Shown one piece after another: positions 1 through 5,985 of a DNA stretch of 8,750 nt (position 1 is its first letter; every line of letters begins with the position of its first letter). The position numbers were made by a program, and so were the translations under genes. Under the pieces are notes generated by a model. The model worked only from the letters and a program-made list of their open reading frames with translations. It ran no database searches and was not told where the DNA came from. Source of the DNA: Clostridia bacterium (GTDB lineage Bacteria; Bacillota; DSM-16504; Desulfitibacterales; Desulfitibacteraceae); NCBI GenBank assembly GCA_018333845.1, contig JAGXSK010000104.1:1-8750 (forward strand), in the 5' to 3' direction.

Positions 1-1
1 A

Positions 2-91
2 GTGGCAACACTTAGTGAACTGTTGGGAAAACCAGCTAGACCTAAGACGCAACATTTACTTGATAGATTTCCATTTGTCAGTACAGGTTAG
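2..91 (+). CDS. Possible 3' end of an unidentified upstream gene (partial)
   Basis: This frame is open from the left edge to a TAG stop at 89-91 and encodes a 29-residue tail containing LSELLGKPARPKTQHLLDRF. It has a more protein-like composition than the competing frame (open from base 3), which reads tryptophan- and asparagine-rich residues before the likely start of the next gene. It ends 25 bp before that start and just ahead of a strong Shine-Dalgarno, as expected for an upstream operon member. I do not recognise the family. In related clusters this place is held by exonuclease VII, prenyl synthase or PAP2-like genes, but the tail matches none I can recall. It could also be a chance open frame. 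Confidence 0.4.
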   Translation: MATLSELLGKPARPKTQHLLDRFPFVSTG

Positions 92-100
92 TTCCAATTT

Positions 101-106
101 AGGAGG
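101..106 (+). promoter_or_regulatory. Ribosome binding site deciding the start of the first membrane-protein gene
   Basis: A full AGGAGG lies 10 nt upstream of an in-frame TTG at 117. No comparable site precedes the in-frame GTG at 15, and a start there would add 34 residues that do not look like protein. The start is therefore placed at 117. Confidence 0.6.
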
Positions 107-116
107 AAGTATTATA

Positions 117-710
117 TTGGCTAAATCCACAAATAATATACATAATGCTCTCAGACACAGTTTCATAATTGGTGCAGGAGCTTTTTTTTTAGCAATTTTA
201 GCAAGCCTAGCTGCAAAAATATTACTAGATAATATCTTATCAATAATTATATCTTTAATATTACTATTAATAATTATACTTATCGGTATTATTTTTGATA
301 TAGTTGGGGTTGCAGTTGCAGCAGCTGATGAATCGCCCTTACATGCTAAATGTGCAAAAAAGCTGTATGGTGCAGGATATGCCATAAAACTGGTTCGTAA
401 TGCAGCCAAAGTAGCCAGCTTTTGCAATGATGTTATTGGTGACATTTGTGGTACTCTTAGCGGAGCTGTTGGAGCAATAATTGTCTTAAGAATTATACTC
501 CACGCACCTACAATTAACGAGGTTATATTAAGTATATTAATGACAAGCTTAATAGCTGCATTCACTGTAGCGGGAAAGGCCTTTGGCAAGTATTTTGCAA
601 TTCGCAAGGCCACAGATATTATTTTCCATACAGGTAAAATACTTGAATGGATGGAAAGAAATCTATATATTGTAATTCTAAATGGAAATAAAAAGGGGAG
701 GCTTAAATGA
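117..710 (+). CDS. Multi-pass membrane protein of unknown function upstream of dxs
   Basis: From the TTG start this is a 197-residue integral membrane protein. Hydrophobic segments lie at about residues 15-37, 40-70, 112-128 and 136-157. Between the second and third is a loop of about 40 residues that looks constrained: DESPLHA (71-77), a basic stretch, then RNAAK (94-98) and CNDVIGDICG (103-112). Polar and acidic residues next to membrane helices suggest an ion- or ligand-handling site, which is inference. From memory, similar proteins beside dxs in Clostridia are sometimes labelled CorB/CNNM-like, but no CBS domains are present and I would not assign transport. The TGA overlaps the dxs ATG by 4 bp, so the two genes are probably translationally coupled. 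The extension from the GTG at 15 lacks a ribosome binding site. Confidence 0.75.
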   Translation: MAKSTNNIHNALRHSFIIGAGAFFLAILASLAAKILLDNILSIIISLILLLIIILIGIIFDIVGVAVAAADESPLHAKCAKKLYGAGYAIKLVRNAAKVASFCNDVIGDICGTLSGAVGAIIVLRIILHAPTINEVILSILMTSLIAAFTVAGKAFGKYFAIRKATDIIFHTGKILEWMERNLYIVILNGNKKGRLK

Positions 711-2593
711 TATTAGAAAAAATTTCAGAGCCGCAGGACCTAAAGAAGCTATCCATTCCCGAACTAGAGAAATTAGCTGTTGAGATTCGTGCCAAACTTT
801 TGGATACAGTGTCTAAAACGGGGGGACACCTGGCACCTAGCCTGGGTGTGGTGGAATTAACCCTGGCTTTACATTCAGTATATAACTCACCTTATGACAA
901 AATAATCTGGGATGTGGGGCATCAATCCTATGTACATAAAATCATTTGTGGACGAAATGACAGATTTCATACTTTAAGACAATATGGTGGTATTAGCGGC
1001 TTTCCTAAAAGGGAGGAATCTGTTCATGACCATTTCAATACAGGCCACAGTTCAACATCCATTTCTGCCGCTTTAGGAATGGCATTGGCCAGAGAGCAAA
1101 AACAGCAAAAAAACTCTGTAGTGGCAATTATTGGCGATGGAGCATTGACTGGTGGCATGGCCTTTGAGGCCTTAAATTATGCAGGTGATTTGCAGCTGGA
1201 TATGACGGTGATTCTTAACGATAATAAAATGTCTATTACTGGTAATGTTGGAGCCATGTCTAGTTATTTGTCCAGACTCCGAACAGACCCAAAGTATTCC
1301 AAGGGTAAAGAGGAGTTGGAAGCTATATTAAAGCGCCTGCCCAGAATTGGTACTACTGTAGTACGCTTGGCAGATAGGCTTAAGGATGCTTTTAAATACC
1401 TTGTGGTACCTGGAATGCTTTTTGAGGAACTGGGCTACACATACCTGGGTCCAGTAGATGGTCATAATATCCAGGCAGTTCAACAGATACTTAAAAATGC
1501 CAGGTCAACAAAGGGACCTGTATTAGTACACGTCATAACCACAAAGGGTAAGGGATACGAACCAGCAGAAACAAATCCCAATACCTTTCATGGGACAGGC
1601 CCTTTTGATTTAAAAGCAGGTAAGTCTCAAAAGGCAAATACGGCACCTAGCTATACTGAAGTATTCGGCAAAACACTAGTGAATTTAGCTAAAAACGATA
1701 AAAGAATCCTTGCCATTACTGCAGCCATGCCAGATGGTACAGGCTTAAACTATTTTGCCAGGGAGTTTCCTTCAAGATACTTTGATGTTGGTATAGCAGA
1801 GCAAAATGCTGTTACAATGGCCGCTGGTCTGGCTGCAGAAGGTTTTGTTCCAGTAGTGGCGATTTATTCTACTTTTTTACAAAGAGCTTATGACCAGATA
1901 GTTCATGATGTTTGTCTTCAGAAATTACCTGTGATTTTTGCAATTGATCGTGCTGGACTTGTTGGAGAGGATGGAGAAACCCATCATGGTTTATTTGACA
2001 TCTCCTATCTAAGAAGCATTCCCAATCTCCTTTTTATGGCACCCAAGGACGAGTCAGAATTACAGCAAATGCTTCAAACTGCTGTTAATAGCAACAGATC
2101 TGTGGCTATTCGCTATCCCAGGGGTGCGGGAATAGGTGTGCCTCTTTTTGAAAAAAACATCCCGCCATTGGAAATAGGCCAGGGTGAAATCCTTGTAAAA
2201 GGGAAGCATCTAACTATTGCTGCAGTCGGATCACATGTCTACACTGCTCTAAAAGCAGCAGATTTGCTGCAAAAACAGGGCTTTGCCTGTACAGTAATTA
2301 ACCCAAGATTTCTCAAACCTCTTGACACCAACCTGATTTTAGATTCTATACAGCAAACAATGAGGTTAATAACCATTGAAGAAAACTATATAGCAGGCGG
2401 TTTTGGATCCTCAATAAATGAATTGCTTGCTGAATATGGTATTAATGGTGTGGAGGTAAGAAATATGGGAATAAAGGACAATTTTGTAACCCATGGCCCA
2501 GTTCAAACCTTAAGGCAGCAGTTAGGCCTGACTCCTGAAGGAATAATTCAGACGGCAGCATCTATGGTTGGATTAAAGGTTGCTAACAGGTAG
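707..2593 (+). CDS. dxs: 1-deoxy-D-xylulose-5-phosphate synthase
   Basis: This thiamine-diphosphate enzyme condenses pyruvate with glyceraldehyde-3-phosphate to form 1-deoxy-D-xylulose 5-phosphate and CO2. That is the entry step of the MEP isoprenoid pathway and also feeds thiamine and pyridoxal synthesis in many bacteria. The 628 residues match the usual length of about 620. Visible motifs are GGHLAPSLG (39-47, with the conserved His41), WDVGHQ (68-73), the ThDP/Mg motif starting GDG (143-145) and ending near NDN (171-173), HGTGPFD (295-301), DVGIAEQ (360-366, with the catalytic Glu365), and the RAGLVGEDGETHHG region (about residues 415-428). A transketolase C-terminal domain follows. GGGGAGG (695-701) sits 5 nt before the ATG, which overlaps the stop of the upstream membrane-protein gene. 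The protein is cytosolic and looks intact. Confidence 0.98.
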   Translation: MILEKISEPQDLKKLSIPELEKLAVEIRAKLLDTVSKTGGHLAPSLGVVELTLALHSVYNSPYDKIIWDVGHQSYVHKIICGRNDRFHTLRQYGGISGFPKREESVHDHFNTGHSSTSISAALGMALAREQKQQKNSVVAIIGDGALTGGMAFEALNYAGDLQLDMTVILNDNKMSITGNVGAMSSYLSRLRTDPKYSKGKEELEAILKRLPRIGTTVVRLADRLKDAFKYLVVPGMLFEELGYTYLGPVDGHNIQAVQQILKNARSTKGPVLVHVITTKGKGYEPAETNPNTFHGTGPFDLKAGKSQKANTAPSYTEVFGKTLVNLAKNDKRILAITAAMPDGTGLNYFAREFPSRYFDVGIAEQNAVTMAAGLAAEGFVPVVAIYSTFLQRAYDQIVHDVCLQKLPVIFAIDRAGLVGEDGETHHGLFDISYLRSIPNLLFMAPKDESELQQMLQTAVNSNRSVAIRYPRGAGIGVPLFEKNIPPLEIGQGEILVKGKHLTIAAVGSHVYTALKAADLLQKQGFACTVINPRFLKPLDTNLILDSIQQTMRLITIEENYIAGGFGSSINELLAEYGINGVEVRNMGIKDNFVTHGPVQTLRQQLGLTPEGIIQTAASMVGLKVANR

Positions 2594-2597
2594 AAAA

Positions 2598-3395
2598 ATG
2601 GCCAAGGAACGTTTAGATGTGCTATTAGTTAACAAAAACATATTTGAAAGCAGGGAACAGGCCCAGAGGGTCATTATGGCTGGAGAAATCCTTGTAAATG
2701 ATATTAGAATAACAAAGCCTGGAACAAAGGTTAATGATGATGCAGATATAAGGTATACGGGAAAAGGCCTGCCCTATGTAAGCAGGGGAGGACTAAAGCT
2801 TAAAAGGGCAATAGACGCCTTTTCTATAGATTTTAATGAAAAGATAGTTTTAGATGTTGGTGCCTCTACTGGTGGATTTACTGATTGCGCTCTTAAACAT
2901 GGTGCCAGGAAGGTATATTCAGTAGATGTGGGATATGGGCAGCTTGCCTGGAGCCTAAGAAATGACCCAAAGGTTGTGGTTATGGAAAGAACAAATGCCA
3001 GGGAACTTAAACCTGATATGTTTCGGGAAAAGTTAGATATTATCACCATGGATGTTTCTTTTATATCAATAACAAAGATACTTCCCCAGTTCCCAGCTCT
3101 AATAAATAATAATGGGCTAGTAATAACATTAATAAAGCCCCAGTTTGAGGCTGGTAAGGAGAATGTGGGTAAAAAGGGCGTTGTGAAGGATCCCAACATC
3201 CATATATTTGTCATTAAAAATATTGTAATAGAAGCGAAAAAATCAGGACTATATGCAATTAAACTAGATCACTCTCCCATAAAAGGTCCTGAGGGCAATA
3301 TTGAGTTTTTACTGTTATTAAATACCAGGAACAAAGTAGAAATAGATGAAAAAATAATTCACCAAGCTGTTCAGGCAAGCCAACAGTTAATCTAA
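2598..3395 (+). CDS. tlyA: TlyA family rRNA 2'-O-methyltransferase
   Basis: This is an S-adenosylmethionine-dependent 2'-O-methyltransferase; characterised family members methylate cytidines in 16S and/or 23S rRNA at the subunit interface. An N-terminal S4 RNA-binding domain spans about residues 4-60 (RLDVLLV, SREQAQRVIMAGEILVN). An FtsJ/RrmJ-type Rossmann domain follows, with the SAM motif LDVGASTGGFTDC (85-97), SVDVGYGQL (108-116), MDVSFIS (151-157) and LIKPQFE (178-184). Lys67, Asp152, Lys180 and Glu236 are placed like the K-D-K-E tetrad of the family. The length of 265 is close to M. tuberculosis TlyA (268). The ATG at 2598 gives the canonical N-terminus; an in-frame TTG at 2580 would overlap dxs and lacks a spaced ribosome site. 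The ribosome site at 2598 is itself weak (AGGTAG formed at the dxs stop), so coupling to dxs is likely. Older labels call this family hemolysin A. Confidence 0.95.
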   Translation: MAKERLDVLLVNKNIFESREQAQRVIMAGEILVNDIRITKPGTKVNDDADIRYTGKGLPYVSRGGLKLKRAIDAFSIDFNEKIVLDVGASTGGFTDCALKHGARKVYSVDVGYGQLAWSLRNDPKVVVMERTNARELKPDMFREKLDIITMDVSFISITKILPQFPALINNNGLVITLIKPQFEAGKENVGKKGVVKDPNIHIFVIKNIVIEAKKSGLYAIKLDHSPIKGPEGNIEFLLLLNTRNKVEIDEKIIHQAVQASQQLI

Positions 3396-3420
3396 ATTAG
3401 CTAGCCCTTAAACTAACCTT

Positions 3421-3446
3421 AAAAGTGCTTTAAATAGCACTTTTTT
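3421..3446 (+). terminator. Rho-independent terminator after tlyA
   Basis: A perfect 9-bp stem (AAAAGTGCT at 3421-3429 paired with AGCACTTTT at 3436-3444) with a 6-nt loop runs into six T residues (3441-3446). It lies 25 bp after the tlyA stop and closes the dxs-tlyA unit. Confidence 0.9.
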
Positions 3447-3495
3447 CTATGCAATTAAAAAAGGAAAACTTATGCAATCTGTTGAATAAAGTATC

Positions 3496-3503
3496 AGGGG
3501 TGG
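3496..3503 (+). promoter_or_regulatory. Candidate ribosome binding site for the small membrane-protein gene
   Basis: AGGGGTGG lies 5 nt before an in-frame TTG at 3509. The in-frame ATG at 3449 comes only 2 nt after the terminator T-run and has no Shine-Dalgarno. This favours the internal start, but neither is certain. Confidence 0.45.
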
Positions 3504-3508
3504 TAGGT

Positions 3509-4018
3509 TTGTCTTTTTATGATCTAGGGTTTTTAATTTTGATAATTAGTGTATTTTTGTTTTATAATAGATTTAAAAAATATAAGCAAAATAAACATCT
3601 GGAAATGTTTGCTTCCCTGGGGAAAAAAGAACAGTGGCTTTTAGAAAGCATTCAAGATAAAGGCTATAGTATCAAAGCAGTTTATCCAGAGGTTTCAGCA
3701 AGTATTGATGAAGACTATAAAACCTATACTGAACATTTCAGGTATCCCTTTATAATTTCTAAAAACAAGAGAAATTATTTAGTCAAAATTAGAAAAGATA
3801 AAGAGTCTATTCGTTTATCCAGCAGTAGATATCGCAGGAATCTTCTGATAGAATGTGCTATTTTTAATGTCCAGGGAATTGTCACTGCAGAATTGACTGG
3901 CAAGCTTAGAGAGTTTAATATAACTTTACCAAAGAAGAAAAATGTCATACCAAGGACTGTACTAATAATTATTACAGCCTTTACATCAGGTTTTTATATA
4001 GCTTATAAATTTTTATAA
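3509..4018 (+). CDS. Small membrane protein of unknown function, possibly a degenerate nuclease-like fold
   Basis: I do not recognise this family with confidence. From the TTG at 3509 it has 169 residues; from the ATG at 3449 it has 189. An N-terminal helix (YDLGFLILIISVFLFYN) is followed by a basic patch, a soluble domain of about 115 residues, and a C-terminal hydrophobic helix (about the last 22 residues). The protein therefore looks anchored at both ends. The soluble part starts with SLGKKEQWLLESIQDKGYSI, and later has YLVKIRKDKES and a basic SSSRYRRNLLIE stretch. This order of helix, strand and basic strand recalls small restriction-endonuclease-like (PD-(D/E)XK) domains, but the expected acidic and E-x-K residues are not evident. 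If the resemblance is real, the active site is probably lost; this is inference. It begins right behind the tlyA terminator and ends 23 bp before nadK, so it likely leads the nadK unit. Confidence 0.7.
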   Translation: MSFYDLGFLILIISVFLFYNRFKKYKQNKHLEMFASLGKKEQWLLESIQDKGYSIKAVYPEVSASIDEDYKTYTEHFRYPFIISKNKRNYLVKIRKDKESIRLSSSRYRRNLLIECAIFNVQGIVTAELTGKLREFNITLPKKKNVIPRTVLIIITAFTSGFYIAYKFL

Positions 4019-4041
4019 AACTTTTCATAAGGGGTTATGTA

Positions 4042-4908
4042 ATGAAAAAAATTGGTTTTATAGTTAACATGAGAAAAGAATCAGCACCTGCCATTGCACA
4101 GCAAGTAATCAATTGGCTTATAGAAAATGACATGGAAGTTTATTTAACTAATGAAACTGCAAATTCATTGTCGTTTTTTAATCATGGAGTTAAGACAGAT
4201 GACTTGTTTTCTATTTCTGACTGTATCCTGGTACTTGGTGGAGATGGTACACTTTTGAATACAGCCAGAATAGCAGCTGGCAAAGACATACCCCTGCTTG
4301 GAATTAATCTGGGGCAGTTAGGATTTTTAACTGAGCTAGAGGTTGATAAACTCATATATGGACTAGAGGAATTGAAAACAGGCCATTATCATATAGAGGA
4401 AAGAATGATGCTTGAATCCTACGTATACAGAAATGGTAAGATAGTTGGGAATTTTCATGCCTTAAATGATATAGTTATTACTAAAGGTGCTTTTGCCAGA
4501 ATGATAGAAATGAAAACCTATGTTGATAATGAGTTTTTAACTACTTATCCAGCAGATGGCCTTATTATTTCTTCTCCAACGGGCTCAACTGCTTATTCAT
4601 TATCAGCTGGAGGACCTATTGTTTCACCTGATCTTGATGTTATAATCATTACACCTATATGTCCCCATACTTTGTATGCAAGGCCAGTGGTAATTTCCCA
4701 TGATCAAAGTGTAAGGGTAGTCCTGGTTTCTGATACTGGCGAGGTAATGCTTACTGTAGATGGCCAGGATGGTTTTCTTCTCAAGGCAAAGGACGAAATT
4801 ATAGTAAAAAAATCTAACCTAACAACCAAGCTAATTAAGCTGCGCAACAGATCCTTTTATGATATCTTAAGGGAAAAGTTAAAGGATGGGAGTAAAAATC
4901 GTGTCTAA
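4042..4908 (+). CDS. nadK: NAD kinase
   Basis: This enzyme phosphorylates NAD+ at the 2'-hydroxyl of the adenosine ribose, using ATP or polyphosphate, and is the cell's source of NADP. The 288 residues are typical for the bacterial enzyme. The diagnostic GGDGT is at 66-70 (catalytic Asp68), followed by LLGINLGQLGFLTE (85-98), LND (141-143) and the glycine-rich C-terminal signature spanning residues 173-196 (ISSPTGSTAYSLSAGGP). Later come HTLYARPVV (209-217) and TVDGQDG (238-244). AAGGGG (4029-4034) lies 7 nt before the ATG. The gene overlaps the following methyltransferase gene, pointing to one transcript. It is cytosolic and intact. Confidence 0.97.
   Translation: MKKIGFIVNMRKESAPAIAQQVINWLIENDMEVYLTNETANSLSFFNHGVKTDDLFSISDCILVLGGDGTLLNTARIAAGKDIPLLGINLGQLGFLTELEVDKLIYGLEELKTGHYHIEERMMLESYVYRNGKIVGNFHALNDIVITKGAFARMIEMKTYVDNEFLTTYPADGLIISSPTGSTAYSLSAGGPIVSPDLDVIIITPICPHTLYARPVVISHDQSVRVVLVSDTGEVMLTVDGQDGFLLKAKDEIIVKKSNLTTKLIKLRNRSFYDILREKLKDGSKNRV
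4888..4892 (+). promoter_or_regulatory. Ribosome binding site bearing on the mnmM start
   Basis: GGGAG inside the nadK 3' end is 8 nt before the GTG at 4901. The alternative in-frame ATG at 4886 has only an AAGGGA 11 nt upstream. The GTG is preferred. Confidence 0.5.
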
Positions 4909-5470
4909 TATATTTGCCAGGGCCACATCAATAAATCATGATTTTATCAGAAGATTAATTAAACCTGGAGACAGGGCTGTAGATGCAACTGTCGGAAACG
5001 GGCATGATACCTTATTCCTGGCTAATTTAGTAGGTAATGCTGGCAAGGTTTATGGCTTTGATATACAAAAGAAGGCTATTGAAAAGATAAAAATCTTGCT
5101 CTCAGAACATAATTTAGCCAATCGGGTATCACTTATTCTTGATGGCCACGAAAATATTGAAAAACATGTACAACATTCTGTTAAGGCAATCATGTTTAAC
5201 CTGGGTTATCTCCCTGGTGGAGAGCATGGAATAATCACCAGAGAAGAAACTACAATAATTGCCCTCAAAAAGTCACTTTCTCTGCTGACATCAGATGGTG
5301 TGCTATCAGTAGTTGTTTACTCAGGACACCAGGGAGGAGAAAGAGAAAAGCAAGCAGTTGAAGTTTTTTTCAAAGCCATTCCAAAAAGTGAGTTCCATGT
5401 GGTGAAGATACATCACTTGAATAGATTAGAAAGTTCTCCCTGCATTATTCTTGCCCAAAGAAATAATTAA
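4901..5470 (+). CDS. mnmM: tRNA wobble-uridine methyltransferase MnmM (YtqB family)
   Basis: This is a class I SAM-dependent methyltransferase of the YtqB family, long annotated as a putative rRNA methylase. B. subtilis YtqB was later shown to be MnmM, which makes the last methyl transfer in mnm5s2U at the wobble position of certain tRNAs; assignment here is by family. Numbering from GTG 4901, the SAM-binding motif is DATVGNGHDTLFLA (28-41), the acidic residue ending motif II is in VYGFD, and the family-typical FNLGYLPGG is at 99-107. The SVVVYSGHQGGEREK stretch near residues 138-152 is also family-like. It is 189 residues long (194 from the ATG at 4886), in line with the family. It overlaps the end of nadK by 8 bp (23 bp with the ATG), so coupling is likely. 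Confidence 0.88.
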   Translation: MSNIFARATSINHDFIRRLIKPGDRAVDATVGNGHDTLFLANLVGNAGKVYGFDIQKKAIEKIKILLSEHNLANRVSLILDGHENIEKHVQHSVKAIMFNLGYLPGGEHGIITREETTIIALKKSLSLLTSDGVLSVVVYSGHQGGEREKQAVEVFFKAIPKSEFHVVKIHHLNRLESSPCIILAQRNN

Positions 5471-5515
5471 TCAGGAGAAAGGAGAGAAGGGACAAACCTT
5501 AATATTAGGTGTCTG

Positions 5516-5533
5516 TAAATCATGAAAAATTTA
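5516..5533 (+). promoter_or_regulatory. Weak candidate ARG-box-like inverted repeat at the argR start
   Basis: An 18-bp segment with 5-bp inverted ends (TAAAT and ATTTA) covers the argR start codon, and includes CATGAA followed by TTTAAG, the half-sites expected from B. subtilis AhrC operators but with a shorter spacer. ArgR proteins often repress their own gene. The centre is not symmetric, and the sequence is partly fixed by the ArgR N-terminus, so this is speculative. Confidence 0.2.
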
Positions 5534-5974
5534 AGACAACGAAAAATATTAGACTTAATTAAAGAACATGATGTGGAAACCCAGGAGGATCTGGTTAATA
5601 AACTCAGGGAAAATGGCTTTGATGTAACTCAAGCCACTGTATCTAGAGATATTAAAGAACTAAATTTAATAAAAATTGCCACAGATAAAAATACATACAA
5701 ATATTTTGTTGCTTCAGAGCCAAGACACAATTTAAATGTGAACAGGCTTAGTAAGCTTTTAAAAGATTCAGCAACAAGCATTGATTACAGTGATAACCTT
5801 ATAGTTATCAAAACCCTGCCTGGAGTTGCAAATGCCATAGCATCCTGTATAGATCATATTCAATGGCCTGAAATAATTGGTACCATTGCTGGTGACGACA
5901 CGATTCTCCTGATTGTTAAACCAAAGGAAGCCGTGGAAAAATATCTGGAAATCCTTAATAAGCTCTTGGAATGA
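5522..5974 (+). CDS. argR: Arginine repressor ArgR/AhrC
   Basis: This is the arginine-responsive DNA-binding regulator. With bound arginine it forms hexamers that repress arginine synthesis, and in Bacillus it also activates arginine breakdown. The 150 residues are the normal length. The N-terminal winged helix-turn-helix includes RQRKILDLI (5-13), the recognition region QATVSRDIKEL (37-47) and the wing near KYFV. The C-terminal oligomerisation and arginine-binding domain has LPGVANAIASCID (99-111) and the hallmark GTIAGDDT (120-127, with the acidic Asp125-Asp126 pair). An in-frame TAA at 5516 fixes the ATG at 5522 as the first start. AGGTG (5507-5511) is 10 nt upstream, a modest ribosome site. 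Its place directly before recN is a conserved arrangement in Firmicutes; no arginine gene lies in the window, so its targets are elsewhere. Confidence 0.97.
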   Translation: MKNLRQRKILDLIKEHDVETQEDLVNKLRENGFDVTQATVSRDIKELNLIKIATDKNTYKYFVASEPRHNLNVNRLSKLLKDSATSIDYSDNLIVIKTLPGVANAIASCIDHIQWPEIIGTIAGDDTILLIVKPKEAVEKYLEILNKLLE

Positions 5975-5985
5975 GGTGAAACCCC

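Noticed and set aside
56..613. Long reverse-strand open frame opposite the first membrane-protein gene
   Set aside because: It is the antisense shadow of a gene with a good ribosome site and operon overlap; the frame has no ribosome site of its own and all neighbours are on the + strand.
2774..3214. Reverse-strand open frame inside tlyA
   Set aside because: It lies wholly opposite the conserved TlyA methyltransferase domain and encodes nothing recognisable.
3408..3436. TTAAAC and TAAATA 17 bp apart as a promoter for the nadK unit
   Set aside because: Each box matches the sigma-A consensus at only about half of its positions, and the -10 would fall inside the terminator loop.
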